Shown here in pieces: positions 31,796 to 45,969 of a DNA stretch of 64,000 bases. The stretch is from contig NC_060065.1 in assembly GCF_020283565.1 (NCBI RefSeq), forward strand, positions 55,093,489 through 55,157,488, in the 5' to 3' direction. The notes under the pieces are model-generated. The model made no database searches. It saw only the letters and a program-made list of their open reading frames with translations, and was not told the DNA's origin. Position 1 is the stretch's first letter; each line of letters opens with the position of its first letter. Source of the stretch: Trifolium pratense (lineage: Eukaryota; Streptophyta; Magnoliopsida; Fabales; Fabaceae). The translations under genes were made by a program, and so were the position numbers.

Positions 31796-33139
31796 TTAGT
31801 GGCAAGAGATTATTTGCTAAACATTAACTAATCAGTTGATTTATGATAAATGCAAAAATCAAATTGAGTTAATATACATGGACGACGATATGGACCACAT
31901 ATGCATGGTGTGGCTGCGCAGCCATTTTCAAAGTTAGTTTTATTTTCTTATTTTATATATGCTTGCTAGTACACCAGTCAGTTAGTGTGAGATATCATAA
32001 ATCTATAAATACATCATGTACATACAAGTTTCATTAATGAAAAGATGTGTTTTCCATTCATTTTGTTACAGATATATTGTTGCATATTTTGTATTACTTG
32101 TGTTGGAAGTAATTGTCTTTATCAGTTTAAGTAGAATTTTTCTTCCAGTTTATTCAACTTTAGCACCCTCCCTCTCACACTGTTTTCTCCAACATCTTAT
32201 CCCTATTTTTAAAGTGAGTGACTACACTGCGATTTTTAAGTATGCTTGGATCCGCAGTGATTTTGAAAGAATTACGGTGAACTATGTCGTGATTTTGATA
32301 AAAGCTACACTTCAAAGCTTCAAAAAATTAAGGCACCTTGATTTTGTCAATCCGATCTCCTATTCTCCTACACAAAAATGCACTTAAAGGATGAACATGG
32401 CTTCAAAATAAATACCATGCACATTGTTGTAAATTCGATCGTGGGGTAAAATTCGGCAACAATAACCAAGTAATACAATAATAATTAGAACAAGAACACA
32501 AAGATATTTTTACCCAACAATAACCTACATCTATGGAAGAGAGCAACCTTCCGTTCACCAAATAAATAAGTTTTGTTACATACAGTTCAATCTTAATTCT
32601 ACATATCCTTTTTTCGAATCCCTACATGTGGCCAAGGGACTCAATGGTTTAGTGTTTGCAAAGTGGATTCAACAACCCTTTGCTCAATTCTATAATTATA
32701 TCAAGAGCAAACCCTCATTGTTCTATCTCTCAAATCCTAGCTTTTGTGTTGACGGCAAATCCTACTTGAATCTTCTCTCTCTTATATTTCGTATTTCACA
32801 TAGTTCTCTCAAGATATAAATATAAGGCTTAAAAGTTGAAACAAACAAATCTGTTTAAAAATAAGATAAAATCTCACTCTATTTTGAATACAAACAAAAT
32901 CTCTAATATATTTTGGTTGAAACATATCTAATTTAAAAACAAACGACACACAAAATACACTCAAAACTAACTGATTTTAAGGTAAAGGAAAGTAGAAGCA
33001 ATTCTACAAATTCATCGAACTCTAAAATCAAATGTTACAAAGTATGCATTGCATGGTTACTAAAATAGGAAAACAGAACACAGTGGATCCCTTGATTGCT
33101 CAGATAGTAATCAGTCAATCATAAAAAGAAAATAAAATA
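31796..33139. other. Intergenic, no gene seen
   Basis: AT-rich. A repeat-like block at about 32200-32340 ('aagaattacggtgaactatg') looks transposon-derived but is not delimited. No supported frames. Confidence 0.5.
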
Positions 33140-33409
33140 CTACATGCTATGACACCTTTGCAACTTCTTCAAAGACATTATTTTGTTCTTCACACTATGT
33201 ACTTCTTCTTCTACCTCATCGCCAGGGAAGGACCATGCGATCGTTTTGCTCTTTCCCGCAGCTGCACCACCCAATTCAACCGCCTGTGGCTTATCGTTCT
33301 CATTGACCTTTTGAACGATAATTCTTTCTTGAAAAACCAATGTTGAAAATTGAAGTGAAAGGTCTTGTTGTTCTTCATTGCATGATGACTTTCTGAAAGA
33401 TCTTGTCAT
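33140..33409 (-). CDS. Small protein of unknown function, 89 aa
   Basis: A single-exon frame starts MTRSFRKSSCNEEQQDLSLQ and ends KNKIMSLKKLQRCHSM. I do not recognise the family. The middle is soluble and mixed-charge, with an Ala/Gly patch (ELGGAAAGK) and an acidic stretch (GDEVEEEV) before a basic tail. There is no signal peptide or membrane segment. Support for a real gene is contextual: upstream on the minus strand lies a good TATA box (33524-33535), then a CT-rich leader of roughly 85-90 nt with typical plant 5' UTR composition, and the ATG is the first in it. It could also be the conserved end of a larger family that I cannot place. Confidence 0.6.
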   Translation of the reverse strand: MTRSFRKSSCNEEQQDLSLQFSTLVFQERIIVQKVNENDKPQAVELGGAAAGKSKTIAWSFPGDEVEEEVHSVKNKIMSLKKLQRCHSM

Positions 33410-33523
33410 TGTTGAAACTTAATTCACAATAATTGAGAGGAAGAAAGATGAACAGAGAGAGTTGAAAACACTTGAGGAAAGAATATTGTGATTGATTAAA
33501 TTGTTGAGAATTCTTTTGGAGAT

Positions 33524-33535
33524 CTTATATTTATA
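33524..33535 (-). promoter_or_regulatory. TATA box of the 89-aa gene
   Basis: TATAAATATAAG on the minus strand, about 115 bp before the ATG at 33409. Confidence 0.55.
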
Positions 33536-33835
33536 CTTAGAAAAATATTGTTAGGATATAATTAAGATATATATTAGAAATTTTAGGATTTGTTTGTTAC
33601 TCAAATATATGATCTAACATTCTGTTTTTTTTTAATGCAAAATATTCAAAATATATGTAACTTGTTCAGCAAGATAACTATTCCTAAGGTTAAATTTTGA
33701 CAAAAATAATTTAAAATTTCAATTGAAATTAAAAAATTAAATATAAAAAATGACAACATGATTAACTATTATATATTAATTAGATGCCATATCTAATATA
33801 ATTCTAGAGTAGGAAATTCTAGATACCATATCTAA

Positions 33836-35298
33836 TCATACACTCTGCCTTATAGACAGAGGAGGAGCAATTGTGCCATTCACAAATAATGAATTTGATA
33901 CTGCATTATTGGTTTCAATCAACTCATCATCAGGGCAAAAAACATGATTGCTTTGGTGGTTTCTTCTATTTATTCCATTAGTAGTTCTTCTTTCAATGGC
34001 AAGAAATTGACCAAGAGATGGAGGATTGTTTTTCTGGTTATCAAGTTCATGATCTTTGTTCCTTGAACATAGACAGAATAAGCATGAACTGAAATTGAAG
34101 TACTTGTTCTGATCTTTCTTGGTTTTGAAGATTTCTGATTTGGCTTCTCTTATTGACTTTCTAGATAGCTCTACACTGCCATTGACTCCCATTAGGCTCC
34201 CAAGTGTAGTACTCTTGTCAAGGAAAAATGACCCTGTGGACTGAATTAAAGACAAAAATTAGCAACTGTTAAGAAATTAGGCAACATAATCAAAATACCA
34301 GAATTTAAGATAGAAAACCTCCATAGTCCATAGTAAAAGTCACTTCTAATGTTAAATGACAATTAGAATTTTTTACAATAAATAAACATCTCTCAAGCAC
34401 TTCACAACACTTTAAATAGTTAACATTGCAGCTGAATGCAGATTGTAATGTGTACTAGACTACTAGGGATATGTTTGTAAGAAATAGAAGTTAGTCACCA
34501 AGGTGAACTAAGGCTCTGATACCACTTGTTGGGGGAGTCAGGAGGAAGCACTAAGAGCAACAACATGCTAATGATCAAGGATCATCGGTACACCACATCT
34601 CTATCTAAATCCTTATATGTTGAGTATACTTATAACCCCTCTTATATATCTATATCTAACACTAAGTTCATTCATATATTTGATGTGAAACTAATCGGTC
34701 ACACTTGAATCCAACAATATCTTCCTCAAGTGTGAGTCTCCCTACATATTATTTCCTTCCTCCTGATTTTTTAGTTGCATGCAAATAGTGTCGATGAACT
34801 TTTATATCTAATAATACCTTTCACATGTAAAAATTTAAACTTAACATGTCTTTAGGCAAGTTTGAATTAGTAGTACATAATGGAATGAAGTGAAACGAAA
34901 TAAAATAGATTGGAATAGAATAGAATGAAATAGAATATAACAAAATTTAATTTAAAGAGCAAATACATGGAGTAGTATAATCCAACATAGTAACCAAAAA
35001 CTATTACCCATAAATTTTGTTAATTAATCTTAGTTTTACTAACCTCTGTGTCTAAATCAGATGAAGAATTTGTAGAAGAAGTAGGAGAACCAGTAAGCAA
35101 GGTGTTGAATGACATTGATCCAAAGTTGTCCCCAATCCTCCTCCCATTCAATGGCTGTAAACCCAGTGGCCACCCCTCATTCTAACATCAAATAATCAAT
35201 TATATGAAAAAGGTCATTAATGCAAATGAAAATTCAAGAGGAAAAATCCAAAAACTAACATAGAGTAGTCACAAAGAAAAAAGTACCTGTTGAGCCAT
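33836..35298 (-). CDS. Plant-specific uncharacterised protein, 184 aa
   Basis: Three minus-strand exons: 35298-35287 (MAQQ), 35181-35044 and 34240-33836, joined in frame by GT-AG sites. The protein starts MAQQNEGWPLGLQPLNGRRI and carries FNTLLTGSPTSSTNSSSDLDTESTGSFF, then KSTTLGSLMGV and LELSRKS-like text (VELSRKSIRE), a Cys-rich FSSCLFCLCS, and PSLGQFLAIERR. This pattern (GWPLGLQPLN, Ser-rich SSSDLDTESTGSFF, PSLG.FL..ERR) is, to my knowledge, a conserved family of unknown function in flowering plants, Arabidopsis included. No enzymatic motif or membrane segment is visible. The first coding exon is only four codons. The large second intron (34241-35043) holds a short LTR retroelement remnant. 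Confidence 0.85.
34513..34740 (-). mobile_element. Short LTR element remnant: ~190-bp LTR with PBS and PPT-like flanks
   Basis: An LTR runs from TGTTGG (minus-strand start, 34716) to CCAACA (34527). Two bases after its 3' end is TGGTATCAGAGC (34524-34513), the initiator-tRNA-Met primer-binding site used by many plant Copia and TRIM elements. Just before its 5' end the minus strand reads 'acttgaggaagatat', a polypurine-tract-like stretch. No coding sequence is attached. The small LTR suggests a TRIM-type element. It lies in the second intron of the minus-strand gene around it, in the same orientation. Confidence 0.7.
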
Positions 35299-36682
35299 AC
35301 TTTGTTCTTAAATCTTAATACTACTATTTCACTATAATTGGCAAGAGGTGTGTAATTAGAGAAACAGAAGAAGAAATAATGAGGTCAAAAAAGAGTGACA
35401 TAACAAGTGAGAATGGTTATAATTTGTGACAGGCAATAACCATTATCTCTGTTTTTATATTTACCTCTGTTGACTATAATGAAAAACATAATCATTTTGT
35501 CGAGGTACTAATTGGTCAGAGTCTGTTTTGCATGAGCAGTGTTTATAAACTTATTGTATTTTGATACAGTGTTTATAATACTTTGTCATTAATAATGCAA
35601 GCATTCAATTTTTGCTTATATTTAAGTTTTTTTTTTCACGACCATTATTTGGCTCACTGGACTGCCTAATCTAATTTGAGGGTTAGTTCTGTCATCAAGT
35701 GGTTCGAGAGTCAGTTCTAGACCGCTAAGATTTGAGAACATATGAAATATTACGGTATTAAAAAATATCAAAGGTGTTTTAGCACTTATGAATAATGAAC
35801 GATGAGAGTAAGGATCCTATGAAAAGTAGTATTTTGAGGATGCAATTCGTTTCAGTAGTGTTAGAAGACAATCACAAGCATCTAAAATATTGTCCAAAGT
35901 CACTTTCTAAAAAGCATCACTTATGCTCAAAGCGCGGCAGGTGTTTTAATAAAACAATGCTCACTCTTTGCATAATTTTGGATTACATGCATAACATATC
36001 TTAAATCATTCATTAACACTTGGGAGATATTCTTTTGGTAATATATTGCTTATACGACTAACCTTACTAGTTGTTTACCATAGCTGTTTCTTTTGTCAAT
36101 AGACAAAGCATAAGAGGTGGGACATATTGCAATGTCCCTAGGGTGGTAGTTGTTCTAGTCCAGCAAGACTTTGGGCCAGGGGATTTTGTTTTCGCTTCAA
36201 TCGAGTTTAATGGAAGGTGGAATTTGTCTTCAGATTAGTATGTTCGGACTTGAAATTTGGATGATAGGTTTTACTATTGGGTTGTTGGTTTAGGATTGTT
36301 GGAGGTTGTATATATTTGTGAAGGAGGGGGTGCCCGACGATCAAGTCTGTAAACATCGAAAGTGAGAGGTTTAGATTAGATAAGATATATCTGGCCTAGC
36401 CCATAAGACTTGTTTATATAAGAGGAATAGGTAACCTAGAACTTCTCCTAGACACATGCTCTAAAGACAGGTGTTGATGCCTAGGCGGAAAATCTGGCGG
36501 GTCCCATAAATGATATTCTATATATATATTTTTAGGGTATGTCCATTGTATTGTCAGTTCAGCTAAGTCTAATTTGAATGATCTGATCTAGCTCACAGAT
36601 GGGTCTTGACCCAGACCGAAACAAAAACAAATCAAATCCTTAGATGATCACAACTTATGATTCATAATGGTATCTTAATAAT
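35299..36682. other. Intergenic, no gene seen
   Basis: Includes the promoter of the minus-strand unknown gene (just above 35298) and a decayed SINE-A piece at about 35640-35712. The stretch 36110-36490 is less AT-rich and may be old retroelement sequence, but nothing is identifiable. Confidence 0.5.
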
Positions 36683-37080
36683 GAGTCAGGATCCGTTGAC
36701 ACAAACTAGTTTGACACCAAATGTTACACCTCTCAATAACGTTTTAACCGATATAAATTTTATAAAATCCACCGTTGGATTGAAAGTTTACATCATATAG
36801 ATCATTTGTGTAAAATTTCAGACAAATCCAAAATCATTTGATATGCTATTGAGACACATAAAGATTAACGGCATTTAAAAAAATACAAAAACCGTTAATT
36901 TTGATGTATCTCAATAACATATCAAATGATTTTGGATTTATTTGAAATTTTACACAAATGATCTATATGATGTAAACTTTCAATCCAACGGTGGATTTTA
37001 TAAAATTTATATCGGTTAAAACATTATTGAGAGGTGTAACATTTGGTGTCAAACTAGTTGGTGTCAACGGATCCTGACTC
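36683..37080. mobile_element. Foldback Mutator-like MITE, 398 bp, 9-bp target duplication
   Basis: The left arm begins GAGTCAGGATCCGTTGACAC and the right arm ends with its exact complement. The arms stay nearly complementary for about 190 bp to a short loop near 36870-36895. The 9-bp direct repeat CTTAATAAT flanks both sides (36674-36682 and 37081-37089), the Mutator-like target size. Non-coding. Any transcript would form a long hairpin and could feed small-RNA production. Confidence 0.92.
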
Positions 37081-37508
37081 CTTAATAATATCTCATTTTA
37101 AATATAAATCATCTAAATTTAGATATATTATTCTAAATAATTTAGTTTTTTTATTTTGCAAGGGGTGTATACATAACATAGCCCAAAATGAAAGAAAGAA
37201 AAAAAGGGTCCAAATGTAGAGAGCAAAAAGAAGTAGTGAGTTCTAAGAATGGGCCAAACAAAACAAACTATAAAAAGCAACGGAACAGAGCCACACAGAT
37301 CAACAGGACACGCGTGATGAACAACGTGAATGTCGTTCATAGAATCGGACGTTGTTGAAACATTGTTCACAACGTTGTTGATCACTTTCATTTTATCAAC
37401 TGAAAACCCGTCAAAATTTGAGGTTTCATTTGGCCTACATTATTAAGAAACAAATATTGCTTTCAAACGTTTGCAACTGAGATCATAGAATCAATTATCT
37501 CTTTTCAG

Positions 37509-37709
37509 GTTTTTAACATTAATTATTCTTCTTGTTTGTTCTGTTAATCCATTTTGTTTTGTTTTGATTAGTTTTAATGATAATGTAATATTATGTATAA
37601 CATGTTATTATGGTGATGTAAATAGAGATTAGTGTAAGAGAAATAATTAGTGAGGTGTAGAAATAGTTGTTAAAAGAAATGATGAGAAAAAATTCTTTGA
37701 ATTGTGCAG
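37509..37709 (+). promoter_or_regulatory. Leader intron of the actin gene
   Basis: A GT-AG intron in the 5' UTR (donor after 'tctcttttcag', acceptor 'ttgtgcag') ends 13 bp before the ATG. A leader intron at this spot is usual in plant actin genes and often boosts expression. The 37090-37508 region upstream is the presumed promoter and first untranslated exon. Confidence 0.75.
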
Positions 37710-37722
37710 CTTTTGGAAGACA

Positions 37723-39723
<2,001 letters not shown>

Positions 39724-41639
39724 AATGGTGCAGAGAATGTTTTGGTGTAGGTACGGTGTTCTTTTTTGGCAATGCAATAGCACCTTGCAACCATTGATAA
39801 TTTTTGAAGTATTTATGTAATGTTAGAACGGTGAAGGTTGAGTTACAATGCAGTTAATTCTTTCATTTGTTTTGTTTTACCAATTGGTAATTGTTCAACA
39901 GGTGATCTTTTGATCTTTTAACTATAAATCAAAGACATTTCAATTTATTTCTAATTGCTTCTCCATCAACATATTATTCTAATTAAACTGATCATGTTGG
40001 ATCCTATAATTTTATACAAAAAGAAGAATAATTAAGCATGTATATAGTTAAATCAAACCCTCCATTTTTTGTCCAATGTCCATGTATTATATGAAATTCA
40101 TCTTCTTGTCAAACAGGTTGGTTAGTTGAGATTTATAAATTTTACATTTGTTGCACAAATATGTTTTTGGTTGTTGAGTGGACATTTTGAATATTTAGCA
40201 CATTTTTTTTGTTTTTGCAAAAATGGACTATCTCGTAGACTGATATTATAATAAAACTAACATTCCGACGAGGGAGCAACTCTTCCACGGTTACAAGACT
40301 TCGGGCACAAGTCTTAGGCACTCTCGCATAAAAGCAAAATTTAGAATTAGTATTTTGTGAGTGTGCTTAAAAAAATTGAGCACGTCCTCTGTAACCCCCA
40401 CCGCGCATACGGCTCTATACCCCCACCCATGGCCCCTGTTCCATATTTGGTTTTGTACTTATATGAGAATCATCTGCCCATGAGGTCCATTGGCTTGTGC
40501 CTTGTAGTGAGGCTGTCTTTCAGATTCCTACATGTTAAATTTCTAAGCTCAGGTTTACAAAAGCAAAAAGGGGAATAATACTATATTTTTGTATGTCACT
40601 TCGCTCACCTAATGAATGTTGAAAATTGAAATTGGGGTTTTCTCTGGTGTTAGGTGACAAAACATATCCTTTATTTTTTTGAGAGACCCATATCTCTTAT
40701 AATGAAGCACATCAATTTATAAATATAAATATTATTGCTAACGTTAATGTGTGTTTAGCTAGAACTAAAGTTAACATAACTAAAACTAACGATGAATTGA
40801 TTTCATCGGTAAGAGTTTTGGTCGGCTTCAGCAGGTGGTCAGGAGTTCAATCTTGTGTTTTTTTATAGGTTTTTTTACAAAAATTAATTATCATTAACGA
40901 CGGTAGAAACTCGGTTCATATACAATAACAAAATAAAAATAACATTATCAACAAACATGTCATATATAAATGAATTTTTTTATCTTTACGGCGAAAAAGT
41001 CATTGTAACTTTACTTTAGTGTGTTTTACAAAAATCAAAGTAAAGGAAAAATGATAAATAAAATGAGAGAATAATATAAGAGAGATCGTTGTAACTTTTG
41101 TTGCTATGATGGAACCATCCTCCATCTTGTTCTCAACATCATCAATCCATAATGACTATCGAAATATCGGATGAAAAACCATCATTTATGATAAATGTCA
41201 ATCATTCTGATGTCAGTCGTTAAGCTACTCAACCGAGTTTAATAAAAACTATCTTCTCCATGTGGATTCTGTGAATAAGGTCGTTGGCTGGCGCGTAAAC
41301 GTGGTGATGTTTCACTTTTAACAGCAACAAAAAGTAGAAACTGAAGTAATAAATAACAGCACAAGTCCAATGTATGTAACTGTACTATGTTGTATCATGT
41401 TCCACATGGGATTGGATCCGCACGCCACCACCATGACCAACAAAGTCAATCCTCTCTCTAACGCTGTTCCTTTCCTCTTTCAAAGACAAAAACATAAACC
41501 AAAACTAGTAGTAACACAACACAATCCAATTCAATCAATGTTTCAATTTTTCCTATCCACACCCCTTCTTTTTGTGGTACCCCACTTCTTCTTCCTCCTC
41601 CAATAATCTTTCATCTTTCACTTCATTTCAATAACCATA
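39724..41639. other. Intergenic between actin and U-box genes
   Basis: The first few hundred bases are actin 3' UTR and terminator. A family-B SINE-like copy lies at 40798-40920. A mixed-composition stretch at 40250-40570 shows no coding pattern. The promoter and leader of the next gene occupy the last 250-300 bases. Confidence 0.55.
40798..40920 (+). repeat. SINE-like dispersed repeat, family B
   Basis: Begins 'tcggtaagagttttggtcgg', followed by 'gtggtcaggagttcaatct' and a poly-T-interrupted end. It is collinear with the copies at 2085 and 10490. Confidence 0.45.
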
Positions 41640-44600
41640 ATGAAGCTTTTGAACAACCCTTTTCCCTTTTCTTCTCAATCTCATATTCATTCACCCATCA
41701 TGGAACAATCTTCTCCTGTTACTAACCCTAATCAAATTCATCTTGCGGTTGGTAAATCCCTTCACAAAACCACTACCTTACTTCAATGGACTTTCAATCA
41801 ATTTAGGAACCAAGAAATTGTCTTGATTCATCTTTATAAACCTTCTCCTGTTATACCCACTTTATGTAAGTTCTTTTTTTTTCACTTTTTAATGCTAAAT
41901 TTCAATGCTTTATGATAATCCCTTTTGTTTTATCATTCTGGGTCTTTCTTTTTTCTTTTTAATAATTTCTGCCTAATTAGCTTAATTTGTTTAATTTTGT
42001 TGTTAATTTGGTTATTTAGTGGGGAAAATGCCAGCTTCCCAAGCTAATCCTGAAGTGGTATCTGCTTTTAGAAGAGAGGAAAGAGAACAGACTGTGAGGT
42101 TTACTGATAAGTATTTGAGTATTTGCTATGCAGCTAAGGTATGTACTAGTATGTGTTTCTTTTGCATTATGAATTTAAGATAAAAATTTATGTGTTGGTA
42201 ATTAATTATCATTGTGTTTTTTGACTCAAGCTTATGTGGGATTTTTAACTGAATGTATTTTTATGAAAGTATGAAACCTATTATTGATTGTTTGTGTTGA
42301 TGTAAATTTTGTTGTCAGGTGAAGGCAAGCGTTATTGTAGCGGAAACTGACCAAATCCAAAAAGGAATTGTTGATTTGGTTGTTAGTCATAATATTAGGA
42401 AGCTTGTCATTGGAGCGGAAACGGAAAAGTAAGTACTGCATTGAGTGTATGCTTAATCGGTGTTTGTTTTTTGAACTGTCTTAGATTTTATGTTTTGCGA
42501 GTTAATTGGGGCATGGGAGTATGTTTCTTCCATACATACTCCCTCTATCCTATTATGTCCGTTTGTTCATTGCAAATTTGCAATGTGCGCATTACGATAA
42601 TTGTCGAATAAAATGAGATAGAGAGAGTAATTGCCTTGTTAGTCAGCGTTGAACTTGGCTCATTTGCTTCTTAGCTTCATTCTAGTGGATAGGTTCATTT
42701 GCAGGGACAGAGCCACTTATAGTCTCTTAGAGGGTCCTGCCTATGCTGTTAGAGTACCCTAGTATTTCACATAAATTTTTCTGAGTAACAATAGTATGAA
42801 AATTCCACCAAAAGCTTAAATTTTATTGTTTTGGTCTCAGGTGTTTGATGTCAATATTTGCTGTAAAGAATGAAGATTTTGACATAACTAACCGGTTGTG
42901 TCTTCGTTTGATAACATGGAGCATACAATCTGCTTCAGTATTTTCATTCTTTGTCCCTTTTCTTTCAGAGAAGGGACGATAAATATTTTTACTTACCAAA
43001 TCGTAATGAAAAATTGCAGTTTCATGAAAGTGAAAAGGAGTTCCGGGAAAGCAAATTACACTTTCAAACATGCTCCCCCGTTCTGTGAAATATGGTTTAT
43101 ATATAAAGGCAGACACATTTGGACAAGAGAGGCTTCTGAAACACTGTGTTCTTTGTCTTCACCTGCTCAAGCAGAGATTGCAACCACAGAAAGCTTGAGA
43201 TGTAGATCTTTTCGATATGGTAAGAACGAATTACCCCATTTGGAAGATCTTCAACCAAATTCTGCTAGAACTGCAGTATGTTCTGAAATTAGAAGCTTGG
43301 ATCTCGGTGAAATCATAGAAACCGAAGCCACTAATTCATCCAAATCATCCAGTTGCAGCAGTGATTGTTCTCCACAAAATTCGACTGCGGTTTATCTAGA
43401 TGCATATTCAGAGGTCATGGAAGAAAGAATTAACAGTCAACTTATTGAAACCCAAAGAGAAGCTGAGGCAGCAACAGATGAATCATTTGCAGAACTAATA
43501 AAGTGCAGGAGGTCGGAAGCTGAAGCCGCGGAAGCCATGCAGAAAGTAAGCATAAATGTGTTGTTTGGAGATTTCTTGGACATAATGTTATATGTTTTAC
43601 CTGTATATATCCAAATTAGTACTAAATGATGATATCCAGTCTGTGTTATGATTGATTTATGAATTGCTTGAAAGCTCTCTCAACCTAATTATATATTCTA
43701 TCTTCAGGTCAAATTGTTTGAATCTGCCCATGCGCATGAGGTGGAGCTCAGGAAAGAGGCTGAGGTTGCACTTAGAGATACCGTACTAGAACAACAAAAG
43801 CTCTTAGAAGAGAGTGAACGTATCTCGGGAGAGCTACAAATGACCATGAGAAATGTGGCCCTACTAGATAGCCGTGCTAAGGAAACAATCCGTAGGCGAG
43901 ATGAAGCTGCACACGAGCTCTTGCTAATTCAAACATCCATATCAACCTTGTGGCAAGAAAGGCAGCAGATCAGGAGACAGAAAATGGAAGCCCTCCGCTG
44001 GCTTGAACGGTGGAAAAGTCGTGGACAAATCGGAGCAGCTCATTACAATGGAGTCATTGGGTTCGCTGAAGAACTGCCTGAGTTAGCAGAATTCTCTTTA
44101 TCGGATATTGAAAATGCTACATGTAATTTTTCCGAGAGCTTTAAAATCGCACAAGGTGGATTTGGTTGTATATATAAGGGGGAGATGTTAGGTAGAACTG
44201 TTGCTATAAAGAAGTTCCATCAACAAAATGTGCAAGGACCAGCAGAGTTTCATCGAGAGGTCAGTTTTCACATAAATCTCTTTTGTTTCTTTCCGCACAA
44301 TAACAAATGGAAATATGTTCAATTCTCAAGAATGGTCGAATTTCTCTCTTTTTTGTATGTTTGTCTGATTTAGATGATTTGATCCTTTTGTGACCAGGTT
44401 CAAATTCTTAGTAGTCTCCAACATCCTCATTTATTGACATTGCTTGGTGTTTGCCCTGAGGCCTGGTCAATTGTATATGAGTACCTCCCGAATGGAACTC
44501 TTCAAAACTACCTATTCCGAAAAAGTAACATTATCCCTTTGACATGGAATATCAGAACACGAATGATTGCCGAAATTTCCAGTGCACTTTGTTTCTTACA

Positions 44601-45397
44601 TTCTTTTAAACCAGAAGCTATTATTCATGGTGATCTTAAGCCTGAGACTATACTTCTCGATTCTTCACTTAGTTGCAAGATATGCGAATTTAGGTTCAGT
44701 AGGCTTGGGACGGAGGAGTCTCTCTATAGTCCTAGTAGTAGTTTCCGCTTGAGCACTGAGCCAAAGGGTGCTTTCACATATACGGATCCCGAGTTTCAGC
44801 GAACCGGAGTACTAACAACCAAGTCTGACATCTACTCTTTTGGGCTTATTATTTTGCAACTCCTCACTGGTAGGACTCCAGTTGGATTAGCAGTTCTAGT
44901 TCGCCATGCAGTTTCATTTGGAAAATTGTCATCAATTCTTGATTCTTCAGCTGGAGAATGGCCTTTATCTGTAGCATCACGGTTGGTTGAACTCGGTTTG
45001 CAATGTTGTGCGCAAAATCGTAGAAGCAGACCAGAGTTAACACCTACTCTCGTGAGAGAATTGGAACAGCTACATGTTTCAGAAGAGAGACCCGTGCCAT
45101 CTTTTTTCTTATGTCCAATCCTTCAGGTAATTGATCTTTTTTTAACCATTGAAAAAGCATAACTAGATTTTGTATGCTATGTGGCTCATGTTTTATGTTG
45201 GCTTCCTTCCTCAGGAAATAATGCACGATCCTCAAATCGCAGCAGATGGATTTACATATGAAGGAGATGCCATACGTGAATGGTTGGAAAATGGGCATGA
45301 TACGTCTCCGATGACTAATTTAAAATTGAATCACTTGCTTCTCACTCCCAATCACTCAATTAGACTTGCCATCCAAGATTGGCTTTGCAAATCATAA
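41640..45397 (+). CDS. USP / kinase-like / U-box protein (PUB33-35 type)
   Basis: Seven exons: 41640-41865, 42020-42138, 42319-42428, 43020-43545, 43708-44259, 44398-45126 and 45215-45397, all in frame, 814 aa. The order is typical for this plant family: USP-like domain (about 32-190), a charged coiled-coil (about 290-430), a kinase-like domain (about 455-720) and a C-terminal U-box (about 745-814, FFLCPILQEIMHDPQIAADGFTYEGDAIREWL). The U-box should confer E3 ligase activity. In the kinase region the glycine loop (QGGFGCIYKG) and VAIK Lys495 are present and the catalytic loop is HGDLKPETILL (Asp590). The metal-binding DFG is replaced by Glu-Phe-Arg (608-610, KICEFRFSR), so phosphotransfer is doubtful. 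An alternative start at 41700 (MEQSSP) would shorten the protein by 20 residues. Confidence 0.93.
42539..42627. mobile_element. Miniature Stowaway derivative in U-box gene intron 3
   Basis: Ends CTCCCTCTATCCTATTA and, complemented, CTCTCTCTATCTCATTTTA, with TA on both sides (42537-42538 and 42628-42629). Only 89 bp, so internally deleted. Confidence 0.75.
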
Positions 45398-45969
45398 AGG
45401 TACATTAATTCATTTAGGCTAAAGAACTATTTTTATCCCCCTTAAGTTTAGGGTCCCCCGTTGTAAATCTATCCTGTATCCAACAGAACTTTGTTAAATT
45501 GATTTGATCCCAACCCTTTAGTTAGTCAACTTTAGCTGTCGCTTTGTCACAAATTACCTGTGTTACACATTTCATGTACATAAAAAAATTGCATTTTGGC
45601 CACAATTTCCAGCCGAGAGAGCAAAGAGAAAACGAAGAATGCCAAAGATGTCATAGTTCATAGTCCTGTCATCATTTTTGTAAAAGTAGTCATTTATATG
45701 GGTTGTTGACAAAAAAATAGCCCTTTTTGTATGTTAACCAATATATGTATATGCTATTGTTTTTCACTGTTCTTCTGTAATACTTTCTAGCTTATTCATT
45801 TTCAAGTGTTCAATGATACATGGTTGGTTGTATTGCATGATTGGAAATTCCTTTTATACAATAGAATTTATAGAATCTTCTACGGACACCTTCTACAGAG
45901 ACTAGCGTAGACTCTAGTGCTTCTAATAACCTGCCATTGTACAAAATCATAAGCAATGGTTGGCTCGGC
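45398..45969. other. 3' flank of the U-box gene
   Basis: The first 200-400 bases are probably 3' UTR. No further features are recognised. Confidence 0.5.

Noticed and set aside
32016..32387. 123-aa open frame as a membrane protein gene
   Set aside because: Hydrophobic composition reflects T-rich DNA; part overlaps a repeat-like block, and no homologous motif or promoter structure is evident.
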